Part shown: in pieces, positions 13,408-25,338 of the stretch | Numbering within the stretch: position 1 is the first letter of the stretch | Layout: the number at the start of each line of letters is the position of its first letter | Source of the DNA: Bidens hawaiensis | Lineage: Eukaryota > Streptophyta > Magnoliopsida > Asterales > Asteraceae | Reading direction: 5' to 3' | Assembly (NCBI GenBank): GCA_021521415.1 | Contig: JAIQDT010000674.1 | Coordinates: forward strand, 682,001-746,000 | DNA length: 64,000 nt | Program-made: the position numbers and the translations under genes | The notes under the pieces: model-generated | Database searches by the model: none | The model's input: only the letters and a program-made list of their open reading frames with translations | What the model was told of the DNA's origin: nothing

Positions 13408-15388
13408 TGTCACACCCCAACCTAAGGGGAAATGCCGGGGCGTGATCCGATTGCTCACAGCTCGAAGATACTATCATACATAAAATGTGACAATATCTAA
13501 TTAATTATTTTATTGAAAATAAATACACACAATATCCAAATAGAACAAACAATTTAAGTATATGAATGTAAGCTCAAATAATGTTTTCTTGTTTATATCC
13601 TAAAGTCTTGTCTAAGTGTCCAACTTCAATCTTCAATATAAGGCAACCTACATATGCGTAGAAAACAAAGTTTGTCAACAACACATGTTGAGTGAGATTA
13701 TCACCAGATTTTGACACAACAACAATATATATAATAGATAAATGATAAATGATAAGTGTTAAAAGCGTAAACCAATCTATGTGGTAATAATCAATCAAAC
13801 CTTAACAAACCATGTATATAACCAAATCGTGCTAGTGTGCCAATGAATCGTTGCCAAGTGAATCGGGCATTGATTACAATGACTAAAATTCTCGGTTTAC
13901 CTTTGCCAAGCGAATCGGGCTCCGGTTACTAAGACGGTCGTATGATCATACTAATGAGAATTGCCAAATATTGTCAAGTAAACAATTAAACATGTAGCAA
14001 TTAGCAAATAGCATTCTGATTATGTTTGTGATTTTGTGTGTATATATACGATAGAAAATATGAGTAAGTATGCATATGTCCCCAAAACGTTTGAAAACAG
14101 TGTATAAAAAGGGGAATGATCAAACTCACCTTAGATTAAAGGCAAGTGAATATAATTAAGATAAACGAACTAAAGATTAAGCGAGTCGTCCAATACGCGT
14201 CGAACGAGATTAATGATCAAAACCTGAAACTTTGAGTTATGATAATATAAATAAAAAAAAAACTTAATGCCGCTGGAATTGATCCAAACGGACGTCTAGA
14301 ACTCCGGTTATGTTAAATTAAAGATTTAAGCGAGCTGGTACTGACCAGAATCTGAACAGCGAGTCGGAAGTCGGGTTTTGGTCAGTAGCCTTAAAATCAC
14401 GTTACAAGAATAAAAGTCTTCTGGACCGAACATTGAATCTGACCAGAAGCATGAGAAAACGTAAAGTCAAACTTGTCGACTGTTTTGCCCTTTAACAGGT
14501 TTCAAGCGAATTGACCAGTCAACACCCTTCAACCACTGAAATTGATTGAAGTTTATTGACTATGAAATATGTATGAACGATTCCTATGTTTACAACTTAC
14601 CCGGAAAGTGAAAGGATCGATGAGAAACAGAAGTCAAAGGTCCATACGCATGCAAAGTCAAACGAACAAGCATTGTTTCTTCAACGAATAAGCAAAAACC
14701 GAAGGGTTTGGTGATGGTCAGAGGTAGGTGACAGCTAGGGGGTCTCTCTAGGGTTAGGATACAGGTTTGTGACAGAGAATTATGATGTGTTTATATAGAT
14801 ATTACAAAAACGAACTATATTAAGTAAATTCACTCGTTTAGGAAACCGAATATACATTTAATGATTAAATCAATGAAATAAGTTTTAGATTTCCTTCATG
14901 ATCAGTATTTTAGAGTATGGATTTGTAAATTTAGTTAATATATTTTTCTTGGAACTTAATTCACTCGATTATGTCCTAAAATAAGCGATTTGGTTGCTAA
15001 AAACAAATTAAGAAATAAAATAAGCTATTTAATTAGAAGATCTGGTACAATAACTAATAAAATTTGGCTTAGACACCAATAAAACGAAATTAGACCAGCC
15101 ATAACATTTTCTTGGAGTTTAAGTTTCGTTAATTCAATCAAAAATAGGAAAGAATTGGCAAAACTAGTCACTTTAGTTCTCGAAAATGCGATTTTTAGCC
15201 GTTTTAAGCTATTTTATAGGTTTTTAAAGGCTATTCAGCATAATTGAAAGTTATGAAATTATAAAATAAGTTAAACCAAGTTAAATACCATTAAATATAA
15301 GTTTTAAATAGTTCGAAAGATCCGAATTACGTTCCCGAATCGGTTTAAACTTAAACGAATACAAATACTAAAAATTCGAGATGTTACA
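13408..15388 (+). mobile_element. Solo LTR (1981 bp) of a second LTR family
   Basis: It starts TGTCACACCCCAACC and ends GAGATGTTACA. The flanking duplication ACAAA is perfect (13403-13407 and 15389-15393). There is no gag, pol or second LTR. TGTCACACCCC ends are widespread in plant gypsy LTRs; the exact lineage cannot be set without its internal region. Confidence 0.75.
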
Positions 15389-15698
15389 ACAAAAGTATTT
15401 AAAAAGTAATTAATTTAACTTTTAAAACTTAATAGATATATGAAAAATTATAAATCAAAGTATTTAACTTTAAAAATTAACACTTCTTATCTCTAAAATC
15501 AAAATATTAGCTTCTATAAAATATTTGAACGGGTTAACAGGTCAACCCACTTTTTGACGGGTTGGGTTCGGGTTAACCCATTTTTTAGACAGGTCAGGTT
15601 CGGGTTGAACTATTTAAGAAAACAGGTCGTGTCAGCCGACCCAAAACCTATATTTATTCGTGTCGGGTTTCGGGTCGTGTCAGGAATTGACAGCCTTA

Positions 15699-15919
15699 GA
15701 TTCATTGCTCCAGCCAGAATATTATTAATCCGGCATGAGCTACATAAGCCCCTAGTAGTTTATCGGATAAATCGATAAGCCAGGCATTCTCGGCCCACCA
15801 AGTGGTCTCTTGGTCAGATTGGAAAAAGCTAGCGTTCCAACAAAGAGCGCTTCCATGGGTAGAACCTTCTCAGGGAATATAAGGTTTTTATGAGGCTGAT
15901 CTTGAACCGCCATCCAAGC
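15699..15919 (-). pseudogene. psbC/psbD: Plastid DNA insertion: psbC start overlapping psbD end
   Basis: On the minus strand, 15919 down to about 15850 encodes the D2 protein C-terminus ([18 protein letters not shown]; plastid psbD has RAWMAAQDQPHENLIFPE). Overlapping it is the start of psbC ([10 protein letters not shown], then in another frame DQETT...ENAWLIDLS and [15 protein letters not shown]). The psbD-psbC overlap is the normal plastid arrangement. Frameshifts and stops make it non-functional. It continues at 9434-9488 across the hAT. Confidence 0.88.
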
Positions 15920-15990
15920 ACGGTGGATATCATTTGAAAATGAATACTTCAGATACAATCGAACTTTCTATCGATCCGGGTACTTGGGAG
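15920..15990 (+). pseudogene. accD: Plastid DNA insertion: accD fragment
   Basis: On the plus strand it encodes [10 protein letters not shown] and then [10 protein letters not shown], the conserved region of the plastid acetyl-CoA carboxylase beta subunit after the zinc-binding segment. It abuts the psbD fragment in opposite orientation. psbD and accD are not neighbours in the usual plastid map, so the NUPT is a mosaic of joined pieces. The match stops after the GTW codons. Confidence 0.8.
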
Positions 15991-16174
15991 CTATAGAAAA
16001 GAACTAAACTACATTGAAGTTGAAATATGAAGAACTACATATGCCTAGCTATTTTAGTCTATGAGGAACGTATCTAATTGATAGGGTAAGTACCGTAGAG
16101 ATCAATTAGCGAGGTTTTGGCGAATACAATAAGAACTGCTTACTCATGTCATGATTTGAGACAAATGTTAGTAA
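15991..16174. other. Spacer, possibly further plastid-derived sequence
   Basis: No gene is visible. The text around 16095-16170 looks less AT-biased than the Helitron that follows and could be another NUPT piece, but I could not assign it to a plastid gene. Confidence 0.3.
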
Positions 16175-17336
16175 TCTATACTATATAATAAATAAAGGTT
16201 ATTAATAGTTTATATTTAACTTTTTTTTTCTTTTTAATATATTATTATTTTTTAACAATAGTTTTTTTATTTAAAACATTGACAAATTGGATTTTAATAA
16301 TCACAACTAAATACTATTGGCCGATAATAATCCTAATTTAGTTTATTCCCACTAGTAGTCACATTTTTTAAAAAGTTGGCTCTCAATGGTCCTCCATTAA
16401 AAAAAACCTAACGGTGTTAAGTTTTTTTCGAATTTCAAACTAATTTTTATGGCTTTTGATCAGAATGAGGATACGAGTCGATTGATAAAAAACTTAACTC
16501 AAAGCAATGCTCCAAATGGCTTGATTGTTGCTTCATATAGGGTGTTCAAACTCCAAATTAACTAAAATTAAGTTGTTTGGAGAGTATCGTTTCGAGTTAA
16601 GTTTTACATCAATCGATTCGTATCCTCCTTCCGATCAAAAGTCCTAAAAAATCAACTTGAAATTCGAAAAAACTTAACGTCGTTAGGTTTTTTTAACGAG
16701 GGGGGGGGGTGTTGAGAGCCAGTTGTTTTAAATTTCGGACTATTGGTAGGAATAAAATAAGTTGGAATTATTATCGGCCAATAATAGATATTTTGGATTA
16801 TTAAAATCCAATTTGCCTAAAAAATTTAATACCAACATAAATATATTATGTAGTTTTATTTAAATATATTGTATTAGTTATTAATATTAAGTTTTTCTAG
16901 GTACAATTTTTCACGTTGATTTAGATAAATAATTAATTTCAAATTTCAAAAAAAAAAGAAATTTTCACTTAATGTTTGTTTTGTAATGAAGATTATAAAA
17001 GATAAGACCAATCGTTTTAGATGGTTTGTTTGTTTTTGAGACAATTTGTTTTAAGACAATGAGTTCTATTATCTAGAGTTGAGAAAAAAAATAATGAAAT
17101 TACTAATTTTAATATGAAAGATAAAGTTACAAATTAAGTTTCAAATATTGTGTATAAAAAAATATTTAGAGGTTTATGAATTTTCAACAATTTTTTATTT
17201 CAATATTGTGTAATGTATAATTTATTCTATCATATATTATAACTTTATATCTTTTGAACATATTTTTTGTATTTCACATTGTGTTATTATTTAAATAATT
17301 TTATTTATTATAACCTGTGTTTTACACGGGTCTTAA
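16175..17336 (+). mobile_element. Helitron-like element A, containing a nested MITE
   Basis: The 5' end is TCTATACTATATAATAAATAA after an A. The 3' end has a CCTGTGTTTTACACGGG hairpin followed by CTTAAT, a decayed form of the CTRR-T end. The interior is similar to 17337-17996 and to 55748-57758. It encodes no Rep/helicase. A 537-bp fold-back element sits inside it at 16281-16817. Confidence 0.55.
16281..16817. mobile_element. Palindromic (fold-back) MITE, copy 1
   Basis: The whole element folds on itself. Its ends are GACAAATTGGATTTTAATAA and the complement of ATTAAAATCCAATTTGCC. The internal arms share GGCCGATAATAAT and GAGTCGATTGAT / ATCAATCGATTCGTATCC. A related copy is at 45943-46458. 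It contains a run of nine or more G at about 16700. Its superfamily is unresolved because the target duplication is unclear. Confidence 0.65.
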
Positions 17337-17996
17337 TGTCACATGTTATTACATATGAGTGATCCTTACAAAAAAAATTTTCACTTCTCTCTCATATTAA
17401 ATATATATTTCTTTTTCTTATTAATAGTTTCATATTTTATTATTTTTTTCATTTGATCTGCTATTTTCTCTTTTTAATAATTATTTGCTGGTTTAAAAAT
17501 TTTAATACAAACATAAATATATTATTTAGTTTTATATAAATATATTATATTAGTTATTAGTATTAAGCTTTTATAAGTAACGATTTTTCACATTGATTTA
17601 GATAAAATAATTAATTTCAAATTTCAAAAAAAGAAATTTTTACTTAATGTTTGTTTTGCAATGAAGATTAATAAAAGATAAAGTCAATCTCTTTAGATGA
17701 TTTGTTTGTATTTGAGACAACCTGTTTTAACACATGGTCGGTTATATGTTTCATTATCTAGAGTTGAAACTTAAAACAAATGAAACTACTAATTTTAATA
17801 TGAATTTTTCAAAAAAAGAAAACTAATTTTAATATGAACGATAAAGTTACAAATAAAATTACAAATTGTATATTAAGAAATTTAAATATTTATGAGTTTT
17901 CAACTTTTTATTCCATATTATGTATTGTGTACTTTATTCTACCATATATTATATTTTTATATGTTGAACATATTTTTTATATTTTAAATTGTGTTT
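17337..17996 (+). mobile_element. Helitron-like element B, truncated
   Basis: It follows element A head to tail and repeats its interior (GTCACATGTTATTACATATG, AATTTCAAATTTCAAAAAAAG, CAATGAAGATTAATAAAAGA). It lacks about the first 25 bp of the family 5' end and stops before the terminal hairpin, at the junction with the ycf3 plastid fragment. Confidence 0.5.
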
Positions 17997-18745
17997 TCAC
18001 CTTATAAGGTACTGAGCAGTGGTGTAGAATCAGATCCCAAAGATAATAGGTCTTTTCTTTGGAAAGTATTTTTCAAAAAGTTTATATAATCTAAATTTGA
18101 TATGAAACTGAGATAGTTACCTTTCAGAAAATTCTAATGATAAGTGAATATCTGTTTTATTCTTCTGAAGGCGGGAGAAAAGATAAACTCAAATAAGCCG
18201 GATTTTTAATACAAACTTACGATTTAAGTTCGAAACTCATTTAATAACTTCTTTTCATTAACCTGAAAAAGTGGGATAGATCTACAAGAAATCCTATTCA
18301 ATTAAATAAGGTAGATTCAAATGGGATGCAATTGGCGAGCCGTATGAGGCAAGAACTCTCAAGTATGATTTTAAAGGAAGGAATTACCCACCTATTCCGA
18401 CCGGGGATGACATGTCATTCGCCAAGGGGATTCTAAATTTGCAGAGGCTTGGTTCGACCAAGCCGCTGAGTATTGGAAACAGGCTATGGCATTTACTCAT
18501 GGTAATTATATTGTAGCTTATAATAGGTTGAAGATCACTAGGCGTTTCAAATAGAAGATCATACATTTTCTCTATTTTAGTTATGATTTAGATTGTTTTA
18601 GATATTTTTCTTATTTGTTATAATTAATTTTTTGTTGATCCCATCAGTCAAATAAAATAGATCGTATCTTTTCGAAGAATCGATGAAAGAATTTTTTTTA
18701 TATCCGTTCTAAGCGTTCTATTTCGTATGGTATTTTGTGGGTTTC
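17997..18745 (+). pseudogene. ycf3: Plastid DNA insertion: ycf3 intron 2 and exon 3
   Basis: 18395-18555 encodes the last exon of ycf3/pafI (photosystem I assembly): [20 protein letters not shown] and then LKITRRFK, with changes against the plastid LKITRRFE. Just upstream, GAGCCGTATGAGGCAAGAACTCTC is typical of domain V of the group II intron of ycf3, and 17997-18330 looks like the rest of that intron. Downstream, 18560-18745 resembles the plastid spacer beyond ycf3. An early stop and an odd upstream frame make it a relic. Confidence 0.85.
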
Positions 18746-21489
18746 TTACAAAATGCTCTTTTTATTACATCTATGTTTTATTTACACAGGTATATTTACC
18801 CGCGTGTTGTTGTGTGGACGTGACAGGAACTTGATAGGTATAGGCTTGGTTTGTTACGATAAAAGTGTTGTGGAAAAAGCTGAAAATTTAAAAGTGTCTA
18901 AAAGTTTTATGGCCCATTTGAAAGTTTAAACATTTATAATAAAATTGTAAAATTTTTGTACCTGGAGTTGAAAGGCTAAATATTTTGTGTTAAAAGTTTG
19001 TGTTATCAAATTTTAATTAATTACAGCCAATTTCCATGCTAGAAATTTGAAAACATAAATCCACTAGGTGCGAAACTTTGGTTAAAAAGCTCAAATGAGG
19101 CCAAAGTTGTGGAGCCAACATCAAATGACAAAGAGTTCAAAGGAGGCCAAAGTTGTTTCTTTATTCTATTTTATGAAATTGACTGGCTAGCATGTAAATA
19201 GCAAACATTCTAAAGCTGAGGAGGCTAAAGTTTGTTTATGAAAGTTGAGGGGCCTAAGTAGCATGTAAAGTTATGAAACCTCGGTGGTTAAAGTACAAAG
19301 ATCACAACTTCACATGTTGTCTATTTATATATTAACTTAACGACAACCGGTGGGTAATAAGCCACGCTTCATTATGGATCGGATATTCGGGTGGATCAGC
19401 TTGGTTTGTCACGGTATTAGAACGATACCAACACTTGATATAGCAACCTAGAAAAGATCCAAAATATAAAGTCCTGATATGATAAATTGGATACCTATAA
19501 GAAAAACCTATCACAAATAATAGGTCACACATAAAAATTAATTGAAATCAAAATAAAAAACAGAGAAATAAAAACTATTAAAAACGAATAAAGAATTTAA
19601 AATTTAAGGCCTTTTTTTCTCAAAATACATACATATACATACACAAACACACACATATATATATATATATTAATAAATAAAAATTGAGTTTGTGCTTGAT
19701 AAAATGACTCAGCAGCCGAGTTAAAGCGCTAGCTAAATTGCTCAAACAGGCAGAGGTCAAGCTCATTTACGGCCCTTTCTGTATTTAAAGAGCCTGAAGT
19801 AAATCTTCAACAATAAAATAACTTCTATGTTCAAGTTAACAAAGAGTTAAAGACGCTCAGTTACGTGCGAGTGCGAAACATATCAAAAAGCTAGGCAATC
19901 TATGGGTTAGCATTAGTGGTGTAATTTTAATTTAGAAAACATTTAGATTTGTTTTCGTGAGTGTTTGTATTGTGTTTGTAACTTCTTGCTAGAGGTCTAT
20001 CGTTTTTCTATTAACAAAATGTTTTGTCACAGTTAAAAGAAAATTAAGATCATGTTTGGGATTGAGTTTGAAAAATGCTTATTGTATTATTGGCTTTTTC
20101 AAAAAGCCATTTTGAAAAACCAGGAATTGGGCTTTTGGAAAACTGATTTTTAACCCTTTTAAAAAGCTAAAATATAAAAGATTTTTGTGATTACCAAACA
20201 CATTTTAATTTATTGGATTCTTGAGAACACCAATAAGCCAATAAGTATTTTAATTAAGATTTACTTAATTAAGAACATTTTTTTACCAATCTATAGGTAT
20301 GTTAGCAAAGACAAAGTCTTTAACACATCCGAGTTTAAGAATTCTTGGGTTCGATTCAAGTTTCATAGAAGATAAAGTTTAAAACAAATTTGCCATCAAT
20401 GAAAAAAGAGTTTTTTTTCTTTAATAAATCCATGCCACAGCATATGATACTCAACCAAAACTGCTAATTAATGCTAAACGAGGGATATGACAATTTTTGT
20501 GCCAGCCGTGTGACACCATTTAGCACTCAATACCTTCTAAAAATTATGATTAAGATTACATTGAATGTAAATTTATGCTATGATTGCTAATAAATTTCAA
20601 TAAATACATTTCCGTATTCGAGAATAATATATTGACAACATTAAAACAATTTCAACCATATTGATTATTAATGTGTAAACTACTTTAATAAATAAACTTT
20701 TTTTTTTTACTAAAAATCATAAATAAATAAACAAGCATTTAACTTAGTGGTACCAAAAATGGTTTTGGCTAAAGGTATGATTATTTTCGTGTTGTTCATA
20801 AAACATACTAAAGATCATATATATTGTACATATAGTTTACAATTTGTCTAATGTACACCTAACTTATGAGTCAAGAAATCAGTCCAAAGTTAAAATATAT
20901 TTACACATATATAGTTTATGATTTGTGTTTCCAAACTTGAACCATGTTATAGTTAACTTATTGCTTGCCAAACATATATATAGTCTTAATAATTTAACAA
21001 ATTAATCTTCCTATATCAAATGTAATTGACATAAATACACCATCTTTTTATATTTAATCAAAATATTTTCAAAAAGAAAGCTCAGTGTAAACAATTAAAC
21101 ATAATTTATTTAAAACTGTGAAATTAATTAATTGTTATTAAGCTAAATATTGCATGATTTGTGCCAAATTAAATGATTTTTTATTTGCAAGAAATATGGC
21201 ACGCGTTAAATTAAATTATGGTGTTAAAACTGAATTCTTTTATTAAATGCAGGGCATTCTTGAATAATATATGCTTAATATAAATCAATGACTTTCTAAA
21301 TATTTTGCATTGAATACCAAACTATCTTAATGCATTGTGTTACCTTCAAAACTAGAGATATAATCAATTCATCAACAATTATATTTACTTAATTATGTGC
21401 TAGTTTTACTCCATGTAATGATTACACCGGACAATGTTTCCATTTATATCAGATATCATGCATTTAACTCCCTCTTTATTTAAACAAGT
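18746..21489. other. Long AT-rich intergenic region
   Basis: No gene or RNA is supported. There is an AT microsatellite after AC-rich sequence at about 19625-19670. A small element-like block with CATGTTTGGGAT and its near-complement TTACCAAACAC lies at about 20050-20205. The last 300 bp probably contain the zinc-finger promoter, but no convincing TATA box stands out. Confidence 0.45.
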
Positions 21490-22497
21490 ATGATTTCAAT
21501 CTCACATATCTTCTCCTCTAATCTTGATCCATCTATTGCAGTTGCAGTAATGGAAGAAGAGCATAAACCAGATCAATGCCCTTCTGAGGCTTCAAGCATA
21601 TCAGCAGAAGGTGAAAACTTGAAGAACAAAGCCCTAGATATTAGCAAACCCTTAGAAGATCAATCTTCTTCTAGGGCTTTTCTTGATCTTAAACTTTCAA
21701 ACATGGATCAAGAAAAGAAAATCGAATTCAATCTGCTTAACCTCCCTTCAGATCTGGAGGGTGCCAATTCATCTCAGGCCAGTGAGTCATCGAAGGAGAT
21801 GGCTCGAGAAAAATCTAGGGTTTTCTCTTGCAACTATTGCAAGAGAGAGTTCTCAACTTCTCAAGCTCTTGGTGGTCACCAGAATGCTCATAAACAAGAG
21901 CGGCAGATTGCGAAAAGGCGCCAGATGGAGATTCCGCCTTATGCCCACCTGCTGCCGCCACCACCATCAAGTTATGGTAATTATACTTATTACCCTTCTT
22001 TCTCAAGTTTCACTAATACTCCACTTAGCACCAACAGATCATCATATATGGAAAGGCCCTCTTCTTGGGCAAATCCACCGATGAATTATCAGTTTGCACA
22101 TACCCCAAGTCAGGACCAATTCACCACCAGACTATCATATTTTGATAGACCAAAGTTGTTGGAGAATTTTCAAGGAAATATCACAAGTAACAGTGGTGGT
22201 TTTGTTCCTCCTGGAGTTGGATCTTCCTCTTTCAATCAAGGAAATATCACAAGTAACAATGGTGGTTTTTGTCCTCCTGGAGTTGGATCTTCCTCTTTCA
22301 AGTTTGAAGGGGGCACAAGTGCAACTCATGATTTTTTGGGAGTTTCTTCCGGAATTGGTAGCTCAAGTGCTGCACTTAACCATGGGATCGAACAAGAAAA
22401 CAGTGCAAATAATTATTTGGCACAAATCGGTATGGCTCGTCCAGAGAATGATCAAGATGGATCCACAAGCGGTCTTGATTTAAATCTTAAGCTTTGA
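21490..22497 (+). CDS. Single C2H2 zinc-finger transcriptional repressor with EAR motifs (ZFP1/ZFP4-like)
   Basis: This intronless gene encodes 335 residues. The one finger has C114, C117, H130 and H134, with the plant-specific QALGGH helix at 125-130 and the extension QNAHKQER that marks the small ZFP1/ZFP3/ZFP4/ZFP7-like family. An EAR-type LDLKL is at 65-69 and a second, LDLNLKL, ends the protein at 329-335. Such EAR motifs recruit TOPLESS corepressors, so a nuclear repressor is expected. Family members act in growth, trichome and light or hormone responses; which applies here cannot be told. A second ATG at 21550 (residue 21) begins a more family-like MEEE N-terminus and may be the true start. 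Residues 228-271 are a tandem duplication. The protein is longer than the roughly 200-260 residues usual in the family. Confidence 0.9.
   Translation: MISISHIFSSNLDPSIAVAVMEEEHKPDQCPSEASSISAEGENLKNKALDISKPLEDQSSSRAFLDLKLSNMDQEKKIEFNLLNLPSDLEGANSSQASESSKEMAREKSRVFSCNYCKREFSTSQALGGHQNAHKQERQIAKRRQMEIPPYAHLLPPPPSSYGNYTYYPSFSSFTNTPLSTNRSSYMERPSSWANPPMNYQFAHTPSQDQFTTRLSYFDRPKLLENFQGNITSNSGGFVPPGVGSSSFNQGNITSNNGGFCPPGVGSSSFKFEGGTSATHDFLGVSSGIGSSSAALNHGIEQENSANNYLAQIGMARPENDQDGSTSGLDLNLKL
22171..22302 (+). repeat. In-frame 66-bp tandem duplication inside the zinc-finger gene
   Basis: Two adjacent 66-bp units (22171-22236 and 22237-22302) encode 22-residue copies, [20 protein letters not shown]... 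and [20 protein letters not shown].... They differ at only a few bases, and the frame is kept, so this is a recent expansion in a flexible Gly/Ser region. Confidence 0.9.
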
Positions 22498-22974
22498 TGT
22501 TCACTAGTGTTCTTGTTGATTTGTTGTTGGGATCCCAGAATTTATTTCTTTTTAATATGGTTAAATTAAACTATTCAAGAATTTACGTTGTATTCTGTGA
22601 TTGCTTATTTAAATGTTCATTTTTTCTTTATTTATGCGGATTTGTTAATTGTTTTTAATAACTGGAAGTTATTCATTGAAGGTTCATTGTTTTTGTGAGG
22701 AGGGTGTTAAGAAAACAAGTTAGTTTGATAACTTCAATGTTTCAGTTACAAGACTCTTGCCCCTTCTCTCCCTATTGGTGTTATCTTTTTTTTAAGGCGT
22801 TTTTTTTCCACAGTAGGCAATTAGACCTACTAATCATCAAACCCGAGTATGAGCCATGAGAAAAAATTTTAATCGTCCATTATTAATTTGGTGCTCTAGT
22901 GATTTGAACTCAAGACCTCCCTTGAAGGAAACCGTCCCCTATGGGAGTGTTTGAAGTAATTTCCAGGGCCATTA
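22498..22974. other. 3' flank of the zinc-finger gene
   Basis: This is presumably the 3' UTR and terminator region of the zinc-finger gene, followed by short T-rich tracts. No second gene is visible. Confidence 0.4.
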
Positions 22975-23330
22975 CATCTAGGTGACCGGGTTGGACATGT
23001 TGGGCCCGTCAATTCAATTCATTAATGATGTAGTGAGCTTATGAAATTGCAATTAGGGTTTTATTATATTTGGTAATGTCTTGGTTAGCAAGTTAGATTA
23101 GGCTATATAAACCAAGATATGCCTTGTAGAGGTGAAGACGAGATGTAACCGAGTTAGGGTTCATCTAGATGCAACCTAGTTAGGATTCATCAAGAGTCAG
23201 ACCGAGTTAGAGTTTGAGAGATTGTAATCAGTTTTTGAGTTATATTTCCTCTATATAATATTGAAAGTTATTCAATATTAATTATTGTGTGTTTATGTTT
23301 TAATGAGTTATATCAATTCGTCCTTGAGGG
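22975..23330 (+). repeat. Dispersed LTR-like fragment, copy 2
   Basis: It parallels 3330-3655, as described there, and differs from it mostly by small indels in the leader-like part where GTTAGGGTTCATC motifs are repeated. No neighbouring gag or pol. Confidence 0.5.
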
Positions 23331-23651
23331 AGAACCCTTTGACCATCAACAACAGGCCTGCTTGCAATGTCAAATATATGATTAAATATAATAAAAATGA
23401 GTTCATTAATTGCAAACAAAGTAAAAATTTAATCGAAAACACTTTGATCAATGCAACGTGTCAAATGATCGGTTACAAAACTAATTAAATGCTGTCGCAT
23501 TCAATGATCGATACATTGACCTAGACTAAATTAGCCCATACGTTTGTTGGCCTATGACCGGGCAAGCAACCCTAACAAGAGTTTACAATTACAACCCAAA
23601 TAAACATGTTTTTACCCAATAAAATTTAAAATAAAATAAAAAGAAACTGAA
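23331..23651. other. Spacer, nothing recognised
   Basis: AT-rich, with no gene or structured repeat visible. Confidence 0.4.
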
Positions 23652-24694
23652 TTAAGACATGATTAAAGATTTATATGGGATCAACATGCCCCCTATAATT
23701 CTTTTATCATGACTTTTACTATCTTCAAGCTTTGAATTCATCATGCTTTCCTCGGTTGACAACGCCTTCATCTTCTTCACCATCCACTTTTGCATCTTCA
23801 AATTCTTCTTGATTGTTTGTATCATCTTAATCAGCATCTTCATTCCTGGCCCGTCTTCATCCATATATGTTGGTATGCCTCCAGGTGGAAAGTCTCGAAT
23901 TGCACTTACTTTTCTTTCTTATACTTGACCCTTGTGTTACTAGTTTCACCCTTATCTTAGATTTCACTCATAACACGTACCCTCATCGTGTTCACTCACT
24001 TCTTCATTTTCGAACATCATGAATGTTTCGTCATCCAACTTGTAGCATTTTTGCTTTGTTATGGCCTTCAAGCACCATTCAAGCATGTCTAAGAATTGCA
24101 AATATACCAACTTAAATTCAAGACCTTTATCAAACGGTTTCCCCATCTTGGCTGCAATTAACATCCAAGTATCTACCTTGGGTACATCTTGATAACCACC
24201 ATCACTTAAACATATAGATGAAGGCTAACAAAATCGATTTCTCTCACACCTTCTAACTTTAGTGGGTAATATTTCCAATAAATTTTCAGGAAATCTTCAT
24301 CAAACCATCTTACTAACATTTTATGCACGGTTCGAAAAGCGATTGTATGTTGCACGAGGAATGTGTGAACTTGCAAAACGAAATATGACTTTGAATTTTG
24401 GTTCCAATTTAAAGGCCTTGTTGTCGTTCATTATATTGAAGTAATCCCAAACTTCAACTGCTTCCTTTTGTGAAAAGTTCAATCCTTCAACATTGAAACG
24501 TTCCCTTCATTCTTATTATCCTCTTTAGTAACTCGATCTAAGTGATTGAAGTAAGTCTCCAAGTATGCTTTCTGACGGGCAAAATATTCTTCATCATTTA
24601 CCACGACACCATGATTTTCTTCTTCTTCCAAAATTAGGTTTGTTTCAAACTTCCATATCCTTTGAGCGTCTTTTCGATGTAACAAACGCTCCAC
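23652..24694 (-). pseudogene. Unrecognised decayed coding-like region
   Basis: Open stretches follow one another on the minus strand: 24694-24479 (contains ETNLILEEEENHG and RQKAYLETYFNHLDR), then about 24450-24330 (EVWDYFNIMNDNKAF, FRFASSHIPRATYNRF), about 24310-24210 (MLVRWFDEDFLKIYWKYYPL in another frame), 24164-23964 (YLQFLDMLEWCLKAITKQK) and 23864-23652. Residue composition is that of a globular charged protein, not of random AT-rich translation. Frame changes and stops separate the parts and no introns are evident, so it looks like a processed or truncated pseudogene. I do not recognise the family. Confidence 0.4.
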
Positions 24695-25338
24695 ATAGTT
24701 TCACATTGAAAAGTATAATTTCTTTGTTTAATACATTTTTTGTTTAATTTAGAAACAAGATACACACTCGGGATCTTCTATATTTACCATTTATGAAAAT
24801 CTTATCTAGTGAAAAAGATTTCCTTTTCATTTCATTTTTATTAACGACAATCGAAAGCGAAATTTATTTAAATCACCAAAAACCAAAACAACATGACATC
24901 CAGGTTGGCCCAGTAAGTCACTGGATACACTAGCAGGGCATCAGCCACACTATTATAGCACACTGTTACAGTACAAACCGTTCCCAGTCCACCCACGATA
25001 TCAATGACCTGCCACGCCCGACCTAGTTTTAACCCAAAGAAAACTTAAAGTATTTACATTAATTCTCCACTACGCCCCCCAACAGTCATCACCGCATCGG
25101 TATGCACCATATCATTCTTGGTCTTCCGTAACACCATAAGTGAAGAGATAAATTGCACGAAACGTTTTCGCCTTTCTCTTGGAAAACTATGTGAATTTAT
25201 GTAGATTGAGAACATCCCGAACACCAGAAAGCATACCAAAGAGGAACATTACACCAGGCAATTATTGTTTAAAGATAATTAATCATGCAATGTTATCAAA
25301 GCTAGATTGTGAGGTATGATCAAAAGAAAAGAAGTGAT
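24695..25338. other. Spacer, nothing recognised
   Basis: No supported gene. A short minus-strand frame (25054-25239) has no family features. Confidence 0.35.

Larger units (their letters stand above)
9489..15698. mobile_element. hAT-like element split by three later insertions
   Basis: Terminal inverted repeats are TAGGGGTGTCAAT and its 13-nt partner ATTGACAGCCTTA, with two mismatches. The flanking 8-bp target duplication GATTCATT is perfect (9481-9488 and 15699-15706), and 8 bp is the hAT rule. Removing the nested LTR (9523-12120), the nested hAT (12281-13166) and the LTR (13408-15388), each with one duplication copy, leaves 727 bp rich in CGGGT/ACCCG motifs. That size has no room for a transposase, so the element was non-autonomous. 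Confidence 0.7.

Noticed and set aside
15752..15958. Open frame with photosystem II motifs as a nuclear gene
   Set aside because: It is a truncated plastid psbD/psbC overlap read across a frame change, with no nuclear promoter or transit peptide.
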